This document shows, one piece after another, positions 8,173-16,441 of a DNA stretch of 64,000 bases (position 1 is its first letter; the number at the start of each line of letters is the position of its first letter). This stretch comes from Promineifilum sp. (GTDB lineage: Bacteria > Chloroflexota > Anaerolineae > Promineifilales > Promineifilaceae). A program made the translations under genes and the position numbers. The notes beneath the pieces were generated by a model, which searched no databases, was not told the DNA's origin, and saw only the letters and a list, made by a program, of their open reading frames with translations. Location: contig JACKBY010000001.1 of NCBI GenBank assembly GCA_020634335.1, forward strand, positions 186,001-250,000. Reading direction: 5' to 3'.

Positions 8173-9327
8173 TCACTTGGGCAAGATGTTCTCATACTTG
8201 GCGATAATGCCCAGCATGATCTCGTCCGCGCCGCCGCCGATGGACAGCAGGCGCGCATCGCGGAAGTAGCGAGCCATGGGGTACTCTTCGACGTAGCCCA
8301 TGCCGCCGTGGAATTGCAAACAGGTGTCGGCTACCTCGCGCGCCAGCCGTCCGGCCTTCAGCTTGGCCATCGACACCTCCTTGGTCAGGTCTTCGCCGGC
8401 GACCAGCAGGCGCACGCAATGATAGTTGAGCTGGCGCAGGGCTTCGATCTCCGTCAGCAGCTCGGCCAGCCGGAAGTAAATGTACTGATTGTCGATGAGC
8501 GGCCGCCCGAACGCCTGCCGCCCGCGCGTGTAGTTGATAGTCAGGCGGACGATCTTCTCCATGCCCGCCGTGCTCGTCAGCGATCCCGCCAGCCGTTCCC
8601 TCTGGAATTGTTTCATCTGCAGGATGAAACCCATCCCCTCTTCGCCGATGCGGTTGGTCTGGGGCACGCGCACGTCCTCGAAAGTCAATATGGCTGTGTC
8701 ACTGGCGTGGTTGCCCAGCTTCTCCAGCTTGCGGCTGACGCTGAAGCCCGGCGTGGTGGTGGGCACGATGATGAGCGACATGCCACGGAAGCCGCGCTCG
8801 TCGCCGGTGCGGGCCAACAGGGTGATGAAGTCGGCCTGCGTGCCGTTGGTGATCCACATCTTGGCCCCGTTGATGATATAGTCGTCACCATCAGCCACGG
8901 CGCGGGTGCGAATGGCGGCCACGTCGGAACCGGCGTCCGGCTCGCTGACCCCGATGGCCGACACCATTTCCCCGGCGATGGCCGGGACGAGGAAGCGGCG
9001 CTTCAGCGCTTCGCTGCCGAACTCGGCCAGGGCGGGCGTTGCCATGTCGGTGTGGACGGCGATGCCCATGGGCACGGAGGCGCAGTCGGCCCGACCTAAC
9101 TCTTCCAGCAGGACGACATTATACCAGTAATCGACCCCGCCGCCGCCGTATTGCTCCGGGTAGCTGAGGCCGAGCAGGCCCAGATCGCCCATCTTCTTGA
9201 GCAAGGTGTGGGCGGGCCAGAGGCGGGCCGCTTCCCAGTTTTCTACGTGCGGATTGATTTCCGACTCGACAAAGCGGCGCACTGTCGCGCGGAATGCCTC
9301 GTGTTCGGGGGTGAAGTAGGAGAACAT
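8173..9327 (-). CDS. Acyl-CoA dehydrogenase
   Basis: 384 aa, the full family length. It has the helical N-domain, the beta-domain FAD/acyl-CoA contacts (ISEPDAGSDVAAIRTRA, KMWITNGTQADFI), and the C-domain (YTRGRQAFGRPLIDNQ; QFHGGMGYVEEYPMARYFRDARLLSIGGGADEIMLG). The second Glu of VEEYP sits where most family members carry the catalytic base. It is an FAD enzyme that makes the 2,3-double bond of an acyl-CoA and passes electrons to ETF. Its neighbours on the same strand include the alpha subunit of an acyl-CoA carboxylase, which would fit branched-chain acyl-CoA breakdown (isovaleryl-CoA to methylcrotonyl-CoA), but chain specificity cannot be read directly. Confidence 0.93.
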   Translation of the reverse strand: MFSYFTPEHEAFRATVRRFVESEINPHVENWEAARLWPAHTLLKKMGDLGLLGLSYPEQYGGGGVDYWYNVVLLEELGRADCASVPMGIAVHTDMATPALAEFGSEALKRRFLVPAIAGEMVSAIGVSEPDAGSDVAAIRTRAVADGDDYIINGAKMWITNGTQADFITLLARTGDERGFRGMSLIIVPTTTPGFSVSRKLEKLGNHASDTAILTFEDVRVPQTNRIGEEGMGFILQMKQFQRERLAGSLTSTAGMEKIVRLTINYTRGRQAFGRPLIDNQYIYFRLAELLTEIEALRQLNYHCVRLLVAGEDLTKEVSMAKLKAGRLAREVADTCLQFHGGMGYVEEYPMARYFRDARLLSIGGGADEIMLGIIAKYENILPK

Positions 9328-9387
9328 CTGCTTGCTCCAGTAATTCTAACCAGATGATAAGGGCCGGCTGCACGAAAACCCCGGCTG

Positions 9388-10440
9388 CTAGTGCTCGCCG
9401 GAATGTTGCAGGCGGCGTTGTTCCAGCCTTTTTATCCGGTCGATGGTGTTGCGCCAGTCGATGTCGTGGTCGCCCGGCTCAAAGGGCATGTAGTAGCTGA
9501 CGCGGTCCAGCAGATCGCCGTAGCGAGCGAAGATGATTTCCGGCAACTGGATCCAGCGGCCGGTGACGGCAAACGTGTCGATCATCTCGTCGGTAATGAG
9601 GCGACCCATCTCGGCCCACTGCCCGCCGCGGGCCAGCGCGGCCAGCCTGTCGCCCACGGCCTCCCAGCCATGGAGAGCCAGAATAGCCTTGTAGGCCGGG
9701 GTGCTCATGTAGAACGAGAGTTGTTGCCGCACGTGGGCTTCGGCGGCGCGAGCCTGGGCCGGGTCGTCGGTGGGAATGACGAAGACCGATGTGTTGACCA
9801 CAAAGTCATCCCGTGTGCGGTCGCGCTTGGCCAGAGCGGTCTCGATCTCCGGCAGGGCCACCTCGCGCAGGTAGCGGACAGTATGCAAGGCGTGGATGTG
9901 GACGCCGTCGCAGTGGGAGCCGGCCAGCCGCAGCATCTGCTCGTTGACGGCGGCCACGTAGATCGGCGGCGGCGGATAATCGATGGGGCCGGGATCGAAG
10001 AAAGGCGTCATGAGCGCCAGCTTGTAGAACTCCCCCACGTAGTCGAGCGGCTTCCCGTTTTGCCAACAGTCCCAAAAGGCGCGAATGGCTTCGATGGTCT
10101 CGCGCATCTTTTTGATGGGTTTCTCCCACTTCACGCCGAAGCGCAGTACGTTGTGGGCGCGCACCTGTGGCCCCAGCCCAAGCACGAAACGGCCGCGCGA
10201 GAAGCGCTGCAAATCCCAGGCTGTGTAGGCCAGGATGGCCGGGCTGCGCGGAAAGGCCACGGCGATGGCCGTTCCCAGCGTCATCTTGCTGGTATGTTCG
10301 GCGGCCAGCGCCAGGTTGAGGAACGGATCGCCGTTGGTCTCGGCCACCCAAAAGCCGTCGAAGCCCAATGTTTCGGCCGCGCCGGCATAGGTCGCCATAT
10401 TCTCCAGTTTGGGTTGCAGGAAACTAACGTCGAATTTCAT
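9388..10440 (-). CDS. LLM-class flavin/F420-dependent oxidoreductase
   Basis: 350 aa with a luciferase-like TIM barrel. Typical segments are AETLGFDGFWVAETNGDPFLNLALAAEHTSKMTLGTAIAVAFPRSP near the N-terminus, RGRFVLGLGPQVRAHN, and PPPIYVAAVNEQMLRLAGSHCDGVHIHAL. The overall pattern resembles probable F420-dependent oxidoreductases of Actinobacteria and Chloroflexota more than FMN-dependent monooxygenases. The substrate is unknown. It lies 25 bases upstream of nothing else on this strand but follows the winged-helix gene at 10466-11386 closely, so the two are probably co-transcribed. Confidence 0.88.
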   Translation of the reverse strand: MKFDVSFLQPKLENMATYAGAAETLGFDGFWVAETNGDPFLNLALAAEHTSKMTLGTAIAVAFPRSPAILAYTAWDLQRFSRGRFVLGLGPQVRAHNVLRFGVKWEKPIKKMRETIEAIRAFWDCWQNGKPLDYVGEFYKLALMTPFFDPGPIDYPPPPIYVAAVNEQMLRLAGSHCDGVHIHALHTVRYLREVALPEIETALAKRDRTRDDFVVNTSVFVIPTDDPAQARAAEAHVRQQLSFYMSTPAYKAILALHGWEAVGDRLAALARGGQWAEMGRLITDEMIDTFAVTGRWIQLPEIIFARYGDLLDRVSYYMPFEPGDHDIDWRNTIDRIKRLEQRRLQHSGEH

Positions 10441-10465
10441 GGCTTTTCCCCTTGTCAGGCCGGGC

Positions 10466-11386
10466 TCAGGTTGCGGCCGGCTGCTCCAGTGATGCGCGCA
10501 AGGTGTAGATGTCGTCGCGAATTTCCAGTATTTCCGCCGCCGACAGGGCCGCCCAGGGTGCGTAGAAATAATCGTCGGTCAGCCGTTCCACCTCGGCGCG
10601 AACGGCGCGACCGTCGTCGGTGAGAGTGTAGCCGACTTCACCCGTTCGCGCCCAGCCTCGCCCGTCCAGTTCGGCCAGGGCGGCGGCATAGTCGGCGACA
10701 CTGTAGCCGCGGTAGGCCAGGGCGGCGAACAGGGCATCGGCCGTCGGCCCCGTCTCGTCGCCCACCAGCCCAAACGCTTCCCAGACGTGGCCCGCGACGC
10801 CCAACGGCCGCCATCCGGCCATGTGGCAATCGTCGCGAAAGGCGTTGAAGTCGGCCACGTACTGGAACAACTTGGCGGCGGTACTGTTCTCCTCGGCCGG
10901 GGCGCGATTGCGCGAATGGACCAGGCACCAGATGCCGGGCGGGTCGGGCGCGTCAAGACTGCGGTTGATGAGGTCGCGGAACCGGCGCTCCAGCCGCTGC
11001 GCGGCGTCGGGCAGATCGAGCGCCCCCAGCCAACGGTAGCGATTGGCGTGGATGCGATCCAGCACGGCCCGCCCCTCGATGCGCAGCCTGTATGCGCCGT
11101 CGTGGTCGAACCACTGCTCGCTCGCCATGAGATCGAGCAGGGCGGCAACGATGCGCTCGGAGGCATATACGTCGCGGACGCGCAAGCGTTCGACAGTGAG
11201 CGGTTCGGGGTCGAATTCGGCGGCCTGAACCAGGAACCAGGCCGGACTCTCGGCCAACCCGGCGCGCAGTTGCAGGATGGGCGGCGTGGGCGGCGGCTCC
11301 GGCTCGCGGGCGCGCACGCTGCCCATCGCTTCGGCAAACGCGCCCCAGAGCGACTGAATCAGGTCGTAAAACTGTGCGTCCAGCAT
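10466..11386 (-). CDS. Winged-helix-like protein of unknown function (SCO6745-like)
   Basis: 306 aa from ATG 11386, chosen because GGAG sits 6 bases upstream; an ATG four codons earlier (11398) is the alternative. Two similar helical modules can be seen. Each has a region predicting a winged helix: VASERIVAALLDLMASEQWFDHDGAYRLRIEGRAVLDRI at about 75-115, and YAAALAELDGRGWARTGEVGYTLTDDGRAVRAEVERLTDDYFYAPWAAL at about 230-280. The C-terminal pattern recalls the uncharacterised SCO6745 family of Actinobacteria. No enzyme motif is visible. It precedes the F420-type oxidoreductase by 25 bases. Confidence 0.65.
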   Translation of the reverse strand: MLDAQFYDLIQSLWGAFAEAMGSVRAREPEPPPTPPILQLRAGLAESPAWFLVQAAEFDPEPLTVERLRVRDVYASERIVAALLDLMASEQWFDHDGAYRLRIEGRAVLDRIHANRYRWLGALDLPDAAQRLERRFRDLINRSLDAPDPPGIWCLVHSRNRAPAEENSTAAKLFQYVADFNAFRDDCHMAGWRPLGVAGHVWEAFGLVGDETGPTADALFAALAYRGYSVADYAAALAELDGRGWARTGEVGYTLTDDGRAVRAEVERLTDDYFYAPWAALSAAEILEIRDDIYTLRASLEQPAAT

Positions 11387-11422
11387 GGGGGGCTCCATTT
11401 CACAAAGCGGCGCGTCCGGCCC

Positions 11423-11538
11423 TCAGGCCAGAGTGAGGATGCCGGTGAGGAGGGTGATGACCATCGCGCTTAGGCCGCCGGGATGGCGATCATGCCGGCG
11501 ATGGGCAAGCTGATACTCAGCGCGTTTTCGGGATCCAT
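11423..11538 (-). pseudogene. Possible frameshifted small membrane protein ORF
   Basis: From ATG 11538 (CGGAG about 9 bases upstream) the frame gives 22 residues (MDPENALSISLPIAGMIAIPAA) and stops at 11470. A one-base shift near 11473 joins it to GGLSAMVITLLTGILTLA, ending at 11423. Together these make a plausible ~38-aa single-helix membrane protein like the 39-aa one at 46216-46335. It could be a real small gene with a sequencing or evolutionary frameshift, or chance. Confidence 0.3.
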
Positions 11539-11602
11539 ATGCGTGTGCTCCGGTTGGATTGTTCGCCCGGATTGTACTCTGGATTGGCGCTGGTGCAACG
11601 CG

Positions 11603-12937
11603 CTATGGTCGGGCTACGTCCGGGATGTCGGCCCTCATCGGCCGGGGCGCGGCCGGCGGCATGAGCCATATGCTGACATGCTCCGGCTCCATCGTCTCCT
11701 GGATGACGCGCACCAGTTCGGCCGTCAGCCGGTCGAGGTCCGTCTCGTCGCGCGCAGTGGCGGCAAAGCCTTCCAGCACCTTGGCCGCGTCATACTTGCG
11801 GCGGTAGAAGCGGCGGTCGATGAATTCCTGCACGCTGCGGCGCACTGGCAGGAAGAGGGCGGCGATGAGCAGCGTCGACAGGATCGTCGCCAGTGTCGAG
11901 TCCTGGCCGGTCAACCGCGAGAAGACGCCTTGCAGGGCGACGATGCTGCTCAGATAGACCAAGGCCAGGAAGCCGGTCAACAGCGTATAGACCAGCGTCT
12001 TGCGGACGATGACGTCGATATCCCACAGGTGATAGCGCAGGATGGCGCGGGCGACGGACAGGGGCAGCAGGGCCAGGACGATAACCGTGCCGAAAATCTT
12101 GAACAAGCTCCAAGGCCCCGCCCACGGGTCGTAGCTCCTGAACGGCGACTGGCCGGAAACCGCCAACAGCCAGACAAGCGTCAGGGCCAGGCTGGCAATG
12201 ACCCAGCGCGTTTGCTGCCGCTCGACCGGTCCGGATACACGCCGGTAACGATAGACCTGGCTGCCGATGCTGAGGCCTATGAAGCCGACGATGCCGGCTA
12301 TCCACAAGGGCCACAGGAGGGTCTCCCATCCTTCGACCCCTATATTATTGATGACGATGAGAATGCTCGTTAGCCCGACTTGCCACGCTGCCCCCAGCAG
12401 AAATAGCCGGCGTGCCCACGGAGCGGGGAATCGCCCGGTGGGAAACACGTTGAGAAACACCAGAAGGGCCACCGAACCGAGCACCGCCAGCGGCCAATAC
12501 CAGACCAGGATGCTATCCATTACGCCCCGGTCAACGGTCGTGCTGGGGGTGAGAGCTACACCACCCAGATCAGCCATGACCGGCAGGGTCAACAGAACCA
12601 GGGACGTGAGCAACCCCATCGCGTCCCGTGACCTGCGCCAAAAAATGAATACGGCCGTCAGCAGGTAGGCGGCCAGAATGGTATAACGGGCGGCCAAAAC
12701 GATGCGTGTGTAGGCGGCGTAAGACATGAGCCTCGCCAGCGACCCATAGCTGTCGGAGATGTCCTTCTCCAGCAGCAGGAGCCGCATGCCGCGCGAAGCA
12801 AACGCGGCAAAGGTGACGAATATCAACAGCGCTACACAAACCCAACCGGCGCGGGCCATGAAAAGCCAGGGGCCGCGCAAAATAACGGGCGTATTGATCG
12901 CCGGCGTCGCCGCGGTTACTTCAATGTTTTCGGGCAT
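11603..12937 (-). CDS. Sensor-like multi-pass membrane protein without output domain (copy 2 of 3)
   Basis: 444 aa. It has the same plan as the proteins at 2846-4090 and 14797-16128: about eight N-terminal hydrophobic helices, NVFPTGRFPAPWARR, SQVYRYRRVSGPVERQQTRWV, the hallmark RYHLWDIDVIVRKTLVYTLL (near 306), two further helices, RRFYRRKYDAAKVLEGFAATARDETDLDRLTAELVRVIQETMEPEHVSIWLMPP, and then a stop without kinase, cyclase or HTH domain. It is the last gene of a three-gene minus-strand operon, 7 bases after the nucleoside-hydrolase fusion gene, so any signal it senses may concern nucleosides. Its role is inferred only from context. Confidence 0.8.
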   Translation of the reverse strand: MPENIEVTAATPAINTPVILRGPWLFMARAGWVCVALLIFVTFAAFASRGMRLLLLEKDISDSYGSLARLMSYAAYTRIVLAARYTILAAYLLTAVFIFWRRSRDAMGLLTSLVLLTLPVMADLGGVALTPSTTVDRGVMDSILVWYWPLAVLGSVALLVFLNVFPTGRFPAPWARRLFLLGAAWQVGLTSILIVINNIGVEGWETLLWPLWIAGIVGFIGLSIGSQVYRYRRVSGPVERQQTRWVIASLALTLVWLLAVSGQSPFRSYDPWAGPWSLFKIFGTVIVLALLPLSVARAILRYHLWDIDVIVRKTLVYTLLTGFLALVYLSSIVALQGVFSRLTGQDSTLATILSTLLIAALFLPVRRSVQEFIDRRFYRRKYDAAKVLEGFAATARDETDLDRLTAELVRVIQETMEPEHVSIWLMPPAAPRPMRADIPDVARP

Positions 12938-12944
12938 GGTGGGT

Positions 12945-14813
12945 TCACTCGCGGTTCAGCACGGCCAGGAATAACGCCTCGAAATGCCGGGCATCGGCGG
13001 CCACGGCCACCCTGGTCGGGGAGCCGGCGGGTGACTCGACCACGCGCCCGATTTCCGGGCCCTCGTCGGTGATGACGTCGAGATTCGCATCGCGCACGGT
13101 GATCAGGCTGGTGTCCAGCGCCGCGGCCGCGGTCAGCGTATCCCACCAGTACATGCCACCGTCGAGCCACCACGGGTTCAGGTAGATCAGATTATAGGTG
13201 AAGACGGCCGGTCGGGTCAGGGCATCGGCGCGCAGTCGTTCGTAGAAGCCGCGCGTGAACGGCACGTCGTTGGTGGCGTCCAGCGGCACCAGTGTGATGG
13301 GCGCCCCGGAAGCCAGAACGATGTCGGCCGCCGTCGGATCGGCGAAGAAATTCCATTCCGCGTACTCGTTGCTGATGCCCTCGGCCTCATTGGCGACGTT
13401 GCCCGGGGCGTCTAATGCGCCACCCATGATCACGATCTCCTTGATCTGGCCGGCCAGAGCCGGGTCGGCCTGGAACGCTTCGGCCAGATTGGTCAGCGGG
13501 CCGAGGGCGATGATGACGATCTCGCCCGGCGCGGCGGCGATCGTGTCGGCCAGCAGTTCGGCCGCAGAACGTTCATCTTCCTTGCGGCCGCCGGTGGTCA
13601 CCTGAGCGCCGTAGAGATTGTCGGCGCTCTCGCGCCAGTCGTCGGGGGCGGGGTGGCCGCCGGGGAATGCCTCTGCCCGGCCGCACGCAACCGGGATCTC
13701 CGGCGCGTGCGCCACTTCGAGCAAACCGAACACGTTGTGCATGCCCTCTTGGCAGTGGGCAAAGGCTACGCCGTTGACGGTGATCGCCCGCAGGTCTACG
13801 TTTGAGTGTTGCAGCAGGTAGAGCAGGGCGCTTATGTCGTCCATCCCTACGTCGGTATCGAAGAGCACCGGAACCGCATTGACCGATTCGCCCAGCGCGG
13901 TCAAATCAACCGTTTCCGGTTGGTTGGTATCCCACCACAGACCAGCAGTTGCGACGGCGAACAGCGCCACCCCGATTGTTGCCGCAGTGAAAACAGGCCG
14001 GGACGGCGGTTCGCCCCACAGCCCACGTTGGGCGGCCACGTATAGCCCCGAAGCGAGCAACGCCAGAAGCACGCTACCGCTCATCAGGGATAACAGCGGT
14101 GAAAAGTCGAGGATGCTCAGCACGATCCAGAGCGGTGCGGCCAGGACGGTCGCCACAAAACCGGCCGTCTGTCGTCGTTGCGCAGCCGCGGCCGCCCGAT
14201 AGCGCCGTATCTGTCCACCGACGGCCAGCAAGATGACACCGAGCAAGCCAACGATAAACAGCCACCAACCGTTATCGATCCAGAACGTGGCGGTGATGCC
14301 GGCGATGGTGAGCAGCAGGCCAATGGCGGCCGGAACCCGCAACCGGGCCGGGTAGAATCGCCCATCGGGGAATAGAAAGAGCAGCGCCAGCAACGCCAAC
14401 CCACCGACGATGGCCAGTATAGTGACAAGCCCGCTCAATAGCGCGATCCAGGGAGCCGGATAGGTCGTCGCTCCGGCACTCCCGAAAGAACCGCTGGTGA
14501 AAGGCAGGGTCGTCAATGCCAGGGCGGCAATGAGTGATCCGGGTTGCAGCGGCCGCCAGAGTAACGCCGCGGCCGTCATCAGCAACAGCCCGCCCACAGC
14601 CAGATTGAGACCGGTGATCACGGCCGCCAGGGTCTCATACGACACGCCATTTACCGTTCGGGCGACCTCGTTGAACTGCCAGTCGGCCTGAGTGGCGGCA
14701 AAGGCGGATGGGGCCAGCACCAGGGCGGCGGCGACCGCGATAATCCACAGGCCGATCAACAAGGCGCGGGCCACTACAAGGGGACGGGTTTGGGCATCAG
14801 CGATTAAGGACAT
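12945..14813 (-). CDS. Membrane-anchored inosine/uridine-preferring nucleoside hydrolase
   Basis: 622 aa in two parts. Residues ~12-295 contain about nine hydrophobic helices and carry landmarks of the sensor-like paralogues next door (FLFPDGRFYPARLRV; GQIRRYRAAAAAQRRQTAGFV). Residues ~313-622 form a nucleoside hydrolase with the Ca2+-binding DTDVGMDD motif (319-326), ALGPLTNLAEAF, EIVIMGGALDAPGN and NEYAEWNFFADPTAADIV, as in IUNH enzymes that cleave nucleosides to base and ribose. With nine helices and an inside N-terminus, the enzyme domain would lie outside the membrane. It starts inside the end of the upstream gene (17-base overlap) and ends 7 bases before the next. The facing 5'-nucleotidase gene would supply nucleosides. 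The fusion of this membrane module to an IUNH domain is unusual. Confidence 0.85.
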   Translation of the reverse strand: MSLIADAQTRPLVVARALLIGLWIIAVAAALVLAPSAFAATQADWQFNEVARTVNGVSYETLAAVITGLNLAVGGLLLMTAAALLWRPLQPGSLIAALALTTLPFTSGSFGSAGATTYPAPWIALLSGLVTILAIVGGLALLALLFLFPDGRFYPARLRVPAAIGLLLTIAGITATFWIDNGWWLFIVGLLGVILLAVGGQIRRYRAAAAAQRRQTAGFVATVLAAPLWIVLSILDFSPLLSLMSGSVLLALLASGLYVAAQRGLWGEPPSRPVFTAATIGVALFAVATAGLWWDTNQPETVDLTALGESVNAVPVLFDTDVGMDDISALLYLLQHSNVDLRAITVNGVAFAHCQEGMHNVFGLLEVAHAPEIPVACGRAEAFPGGHPAPDDWRESADNLYGAQVTTGGRKEDERSAAELLADTIAAAPGEIVIIALGPLTNLAEAFQADPALAGQIKEIVIMGGALDAPGNVANEAEGISNEYAEWNFFADPTAADIVLASGAPITLVPLDATNDVPFTRGFYERLRADALTRPAVFTYNLIYLNPWWLDGGMYWWDTLTAAAALDTSLITVRDANLDVITDEGPEIGRVVESPAGSPTRVAVAADARHFEALFLAVLNRE

Positions 14814-16128
14814 GGGGCTCCTGCGCGGGAATGAGGTCGCTGCCGATGGTTATCGAATGGAGATTATCGATTGGTTGCAGCCAGATCGATACGTAATCCG
14901 GTTCCATCGTCTCCTGGATGACGCGCACCAGCTCGGAGGTTAATTGATCGAGGTCGGTCTCGTCGCGGGCTGTCGCGGCGAAATTCCCCAGCACCTTGGC
15001 CGCGTCGTATTTGCGGCGGTAGAAGCGGCGGTCGATGAGGCCTTGTACCCGGCGGCGCAGGGGCAGGAAAAGGGCGGCGATCAGCAGAGTGGAGAGAATG
15101 GTCGCCAGGGTCGAGTCGCCGGTGAGCGGGGCGAGCAAGCGTTGCAGGACGACGATGCTGCCGAAATACACCAGCGCCAGCAGCCCGGTCAGCACCGCAT
15201 AGCCGGCCGTTCGGCGAATGACCACATCGATGTCCCACAGCCGGTAGCGCAGCAATGAGATGGCGATGGTGATCGGAATAATGGTCAGGCTGATGGAGCC
15301 GCTGACGGCCTCTATGCGGTGTGTCCACTGGGACGACGGAAACAGGACGACGAACAGCGATAGCCCGAAGAGGAACCACTTCGTTTGCTGGCGCTCGACC
15401 GGGCCGGATACGCGCCAATAGCGATAGACCTGCGACGCGAGGGCGATTATCAGCCCCGGCAAGACCAGCACCAGCACAAAATTGGTTCGTTCGTTCAGGG
15501 CGACGACAAACTGCCACACGGCGGGCGGCAAGATACCAACGGTATCCAGAATCCCGGCCATCATGAAGACCATAAACACTCCCATGACAAGGGTCAGGGG
15601 CCAGCGCGCCCAGCGGGGAACGGCGCGGCCGTCCGGGAACAGGTACAGCCAGATGGGATAAATCGGCCAAACCAGCGCGCCGAGGTAGGTCAGGAGGAGA
15701 ACGATCTTGCCCATGCCGTCGACTAACCCGGCCGCCTGCCGGGCATCCTCCATCGCCGAAGAGCCGGTCAGCAAGATGACAAAGGCCGTCAGCAGCCCGA
15801 ACCAACTGCGAGGTAACCGCCAGAAGATAAGCCCGGCGACCAGGTAGTGAATGAAGATAATCACCAGGGTGATGGTAATATTGGCAATCAGGAATTGGGG
15901 GATTGACAGCCCGGCTGCTGCGGCGCGGGTGGTGAAGAAGGCATTGCCGGGGGGTTGCCCCAATTCAAAGCTGATGTTTTCGGGCACGGTCCCGGTGATG
16001 ACGTGATTGTAGTAGCCCGGCATGCTGGCTAATGCCAGGATGAGTAACCCCACAGCATAGGTAGCCCATGCGACGCGGGCGGCCGTCAGGAGACGATTCG
16101 AAGACGATGGGACATTTTTTACCGTCAT
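14797..16128 (-). CDS. Sensor-like multi-pass membrane protein without output domain (copy 3 of 3)
   Basis: 443 aa from ATG 16128 (MTVKNVPSSSNRLL); an in-frame upstream extension would run through the promoter and operator-like sites and is rejected. The layout matches the other two copies: membrane helices with WLYLFPDGRAVPRWARW, SQVYRYWRVSGPVERQQTKWFLF, RYRLWDIDVVIRRTAGYAVL, and the final RRFYRRKYDAAKVLGNFAATARDETDLDQLTSELVRVIQETMEPDYVSIWLQP. It is the first gene of the operon with the nucleoside-hydrolase fusion and copy 2. A TATACT -10 element ends only about 7 bases before the ATG, so its mRNA may be leaderless. Confidence 0.8.
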   Translation of the reverse strand: MTVKNVPSSSNRLLTAARVAWATYAVGLLILALASMPGYYNHVITGTVPENISFELGQPPGNAFFTTRAAAAGLSIPQFLIANITITLVIIFIHYLVAGLIFWRLPRSWFGLLTAFVILLTGSSAMEDARQAAGLVDGMGKIVLLLTYLGALVWPIYPIWLYLFPDGRAVPRWARWPLTLVMGVFMVFMMAGILDTVGILPPAVWQFVVALNERTNFVLVLVLPGLIIALASQVYRYWRVSGPVERQQTKWFLFGLSLFVVLFPSSQWTHRIEAVSGSISLTIIPITIAISLLRYRLWDIDVVIRRTAGYAVLTGLLALVYFGSIVVLQRLLAPLTGDSTLATILSTLLIAALFLPLRRRVQGLIDRRFYRRKYDAAKVLGNFAATARDETDLDQLTSELVRVIQETMEPDYVSIWLQPIDNLHSITIGSDLIPAQEPHVLNR

Positions 16129-16215
16129 ATGACCCAGTATACAGATAGATCGTCTGCTAATCGTTACGAAATATGCGCACTTACGATACAATCCGGCCCG
16201 GATCGTTACGAACCG
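16126..16215 (-). promoter_or_regulatory. Promoter of the nucleoside-hydrolase operon with two operator-like dyads
   Basis: On the minus strand TATACT (16136-16141) is a good -10 box placed so that transcription would begin at or next to ATG 16128. Where a -35 box is expected there is no TTGACA. Instead the dyad TCGTTACGA occurs at 16161-16169, with an identical copy TCGTTACGAA at 16203-16212. The copies are 42 bp apart, four helical turns, as expected for two dimers on one face of DNA. A regulator acting at a weak -35 region is inferred. Confidence 0.5.
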
Positions 16216-16301
16216 CGCCAACCGGAAAAATCGCATGAACAGGACGATAAATTCCCGTCGTTGTAAGCCGGTTTGTAAGCTTGATCTGTATCATGGGTAT
16301 G

Positions 16302-16321
16302 GGGCAGTGTGTTCACTGCCC
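16302..16321. repeat. Perfect 8-bp inverted repeat in the divergent intergenic region
   Basis: GGGCAGTG (16302-16309) and CACTGCCC (16314-16321) are separated by TGTT. It lies between the operon promoter and the 5'-nucleotidase gene, about 120 bases before that gene's start. It could be an operator or an mRNA hairpin; there is no T-tract for a terminator. A GTTGTAAGC/TTTGTAAGC direct repeat is just upstream (16260-16280). Confidence 0.55.
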
Positions 16322-16441
16322 GCGGCCTCGACTTACTAAACTGCATTACCTGTTTTCTCTGGTGCCGGGATAATGAAGCGAACGGGTAAGCCAGGCCGCG
16401 CGTTGATCCAGTTTTATTCAATCTATGCAGAGGAGAGATAC

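Noticed and set aside
9391..10623. 410-codon plus-strand ORF opposite the LLM oxidoreductase
   Set aside because: Antisense to a well-conserved enzyme; composition (His/Gln/Gly/Val-rich) is typical of a shadow frame.
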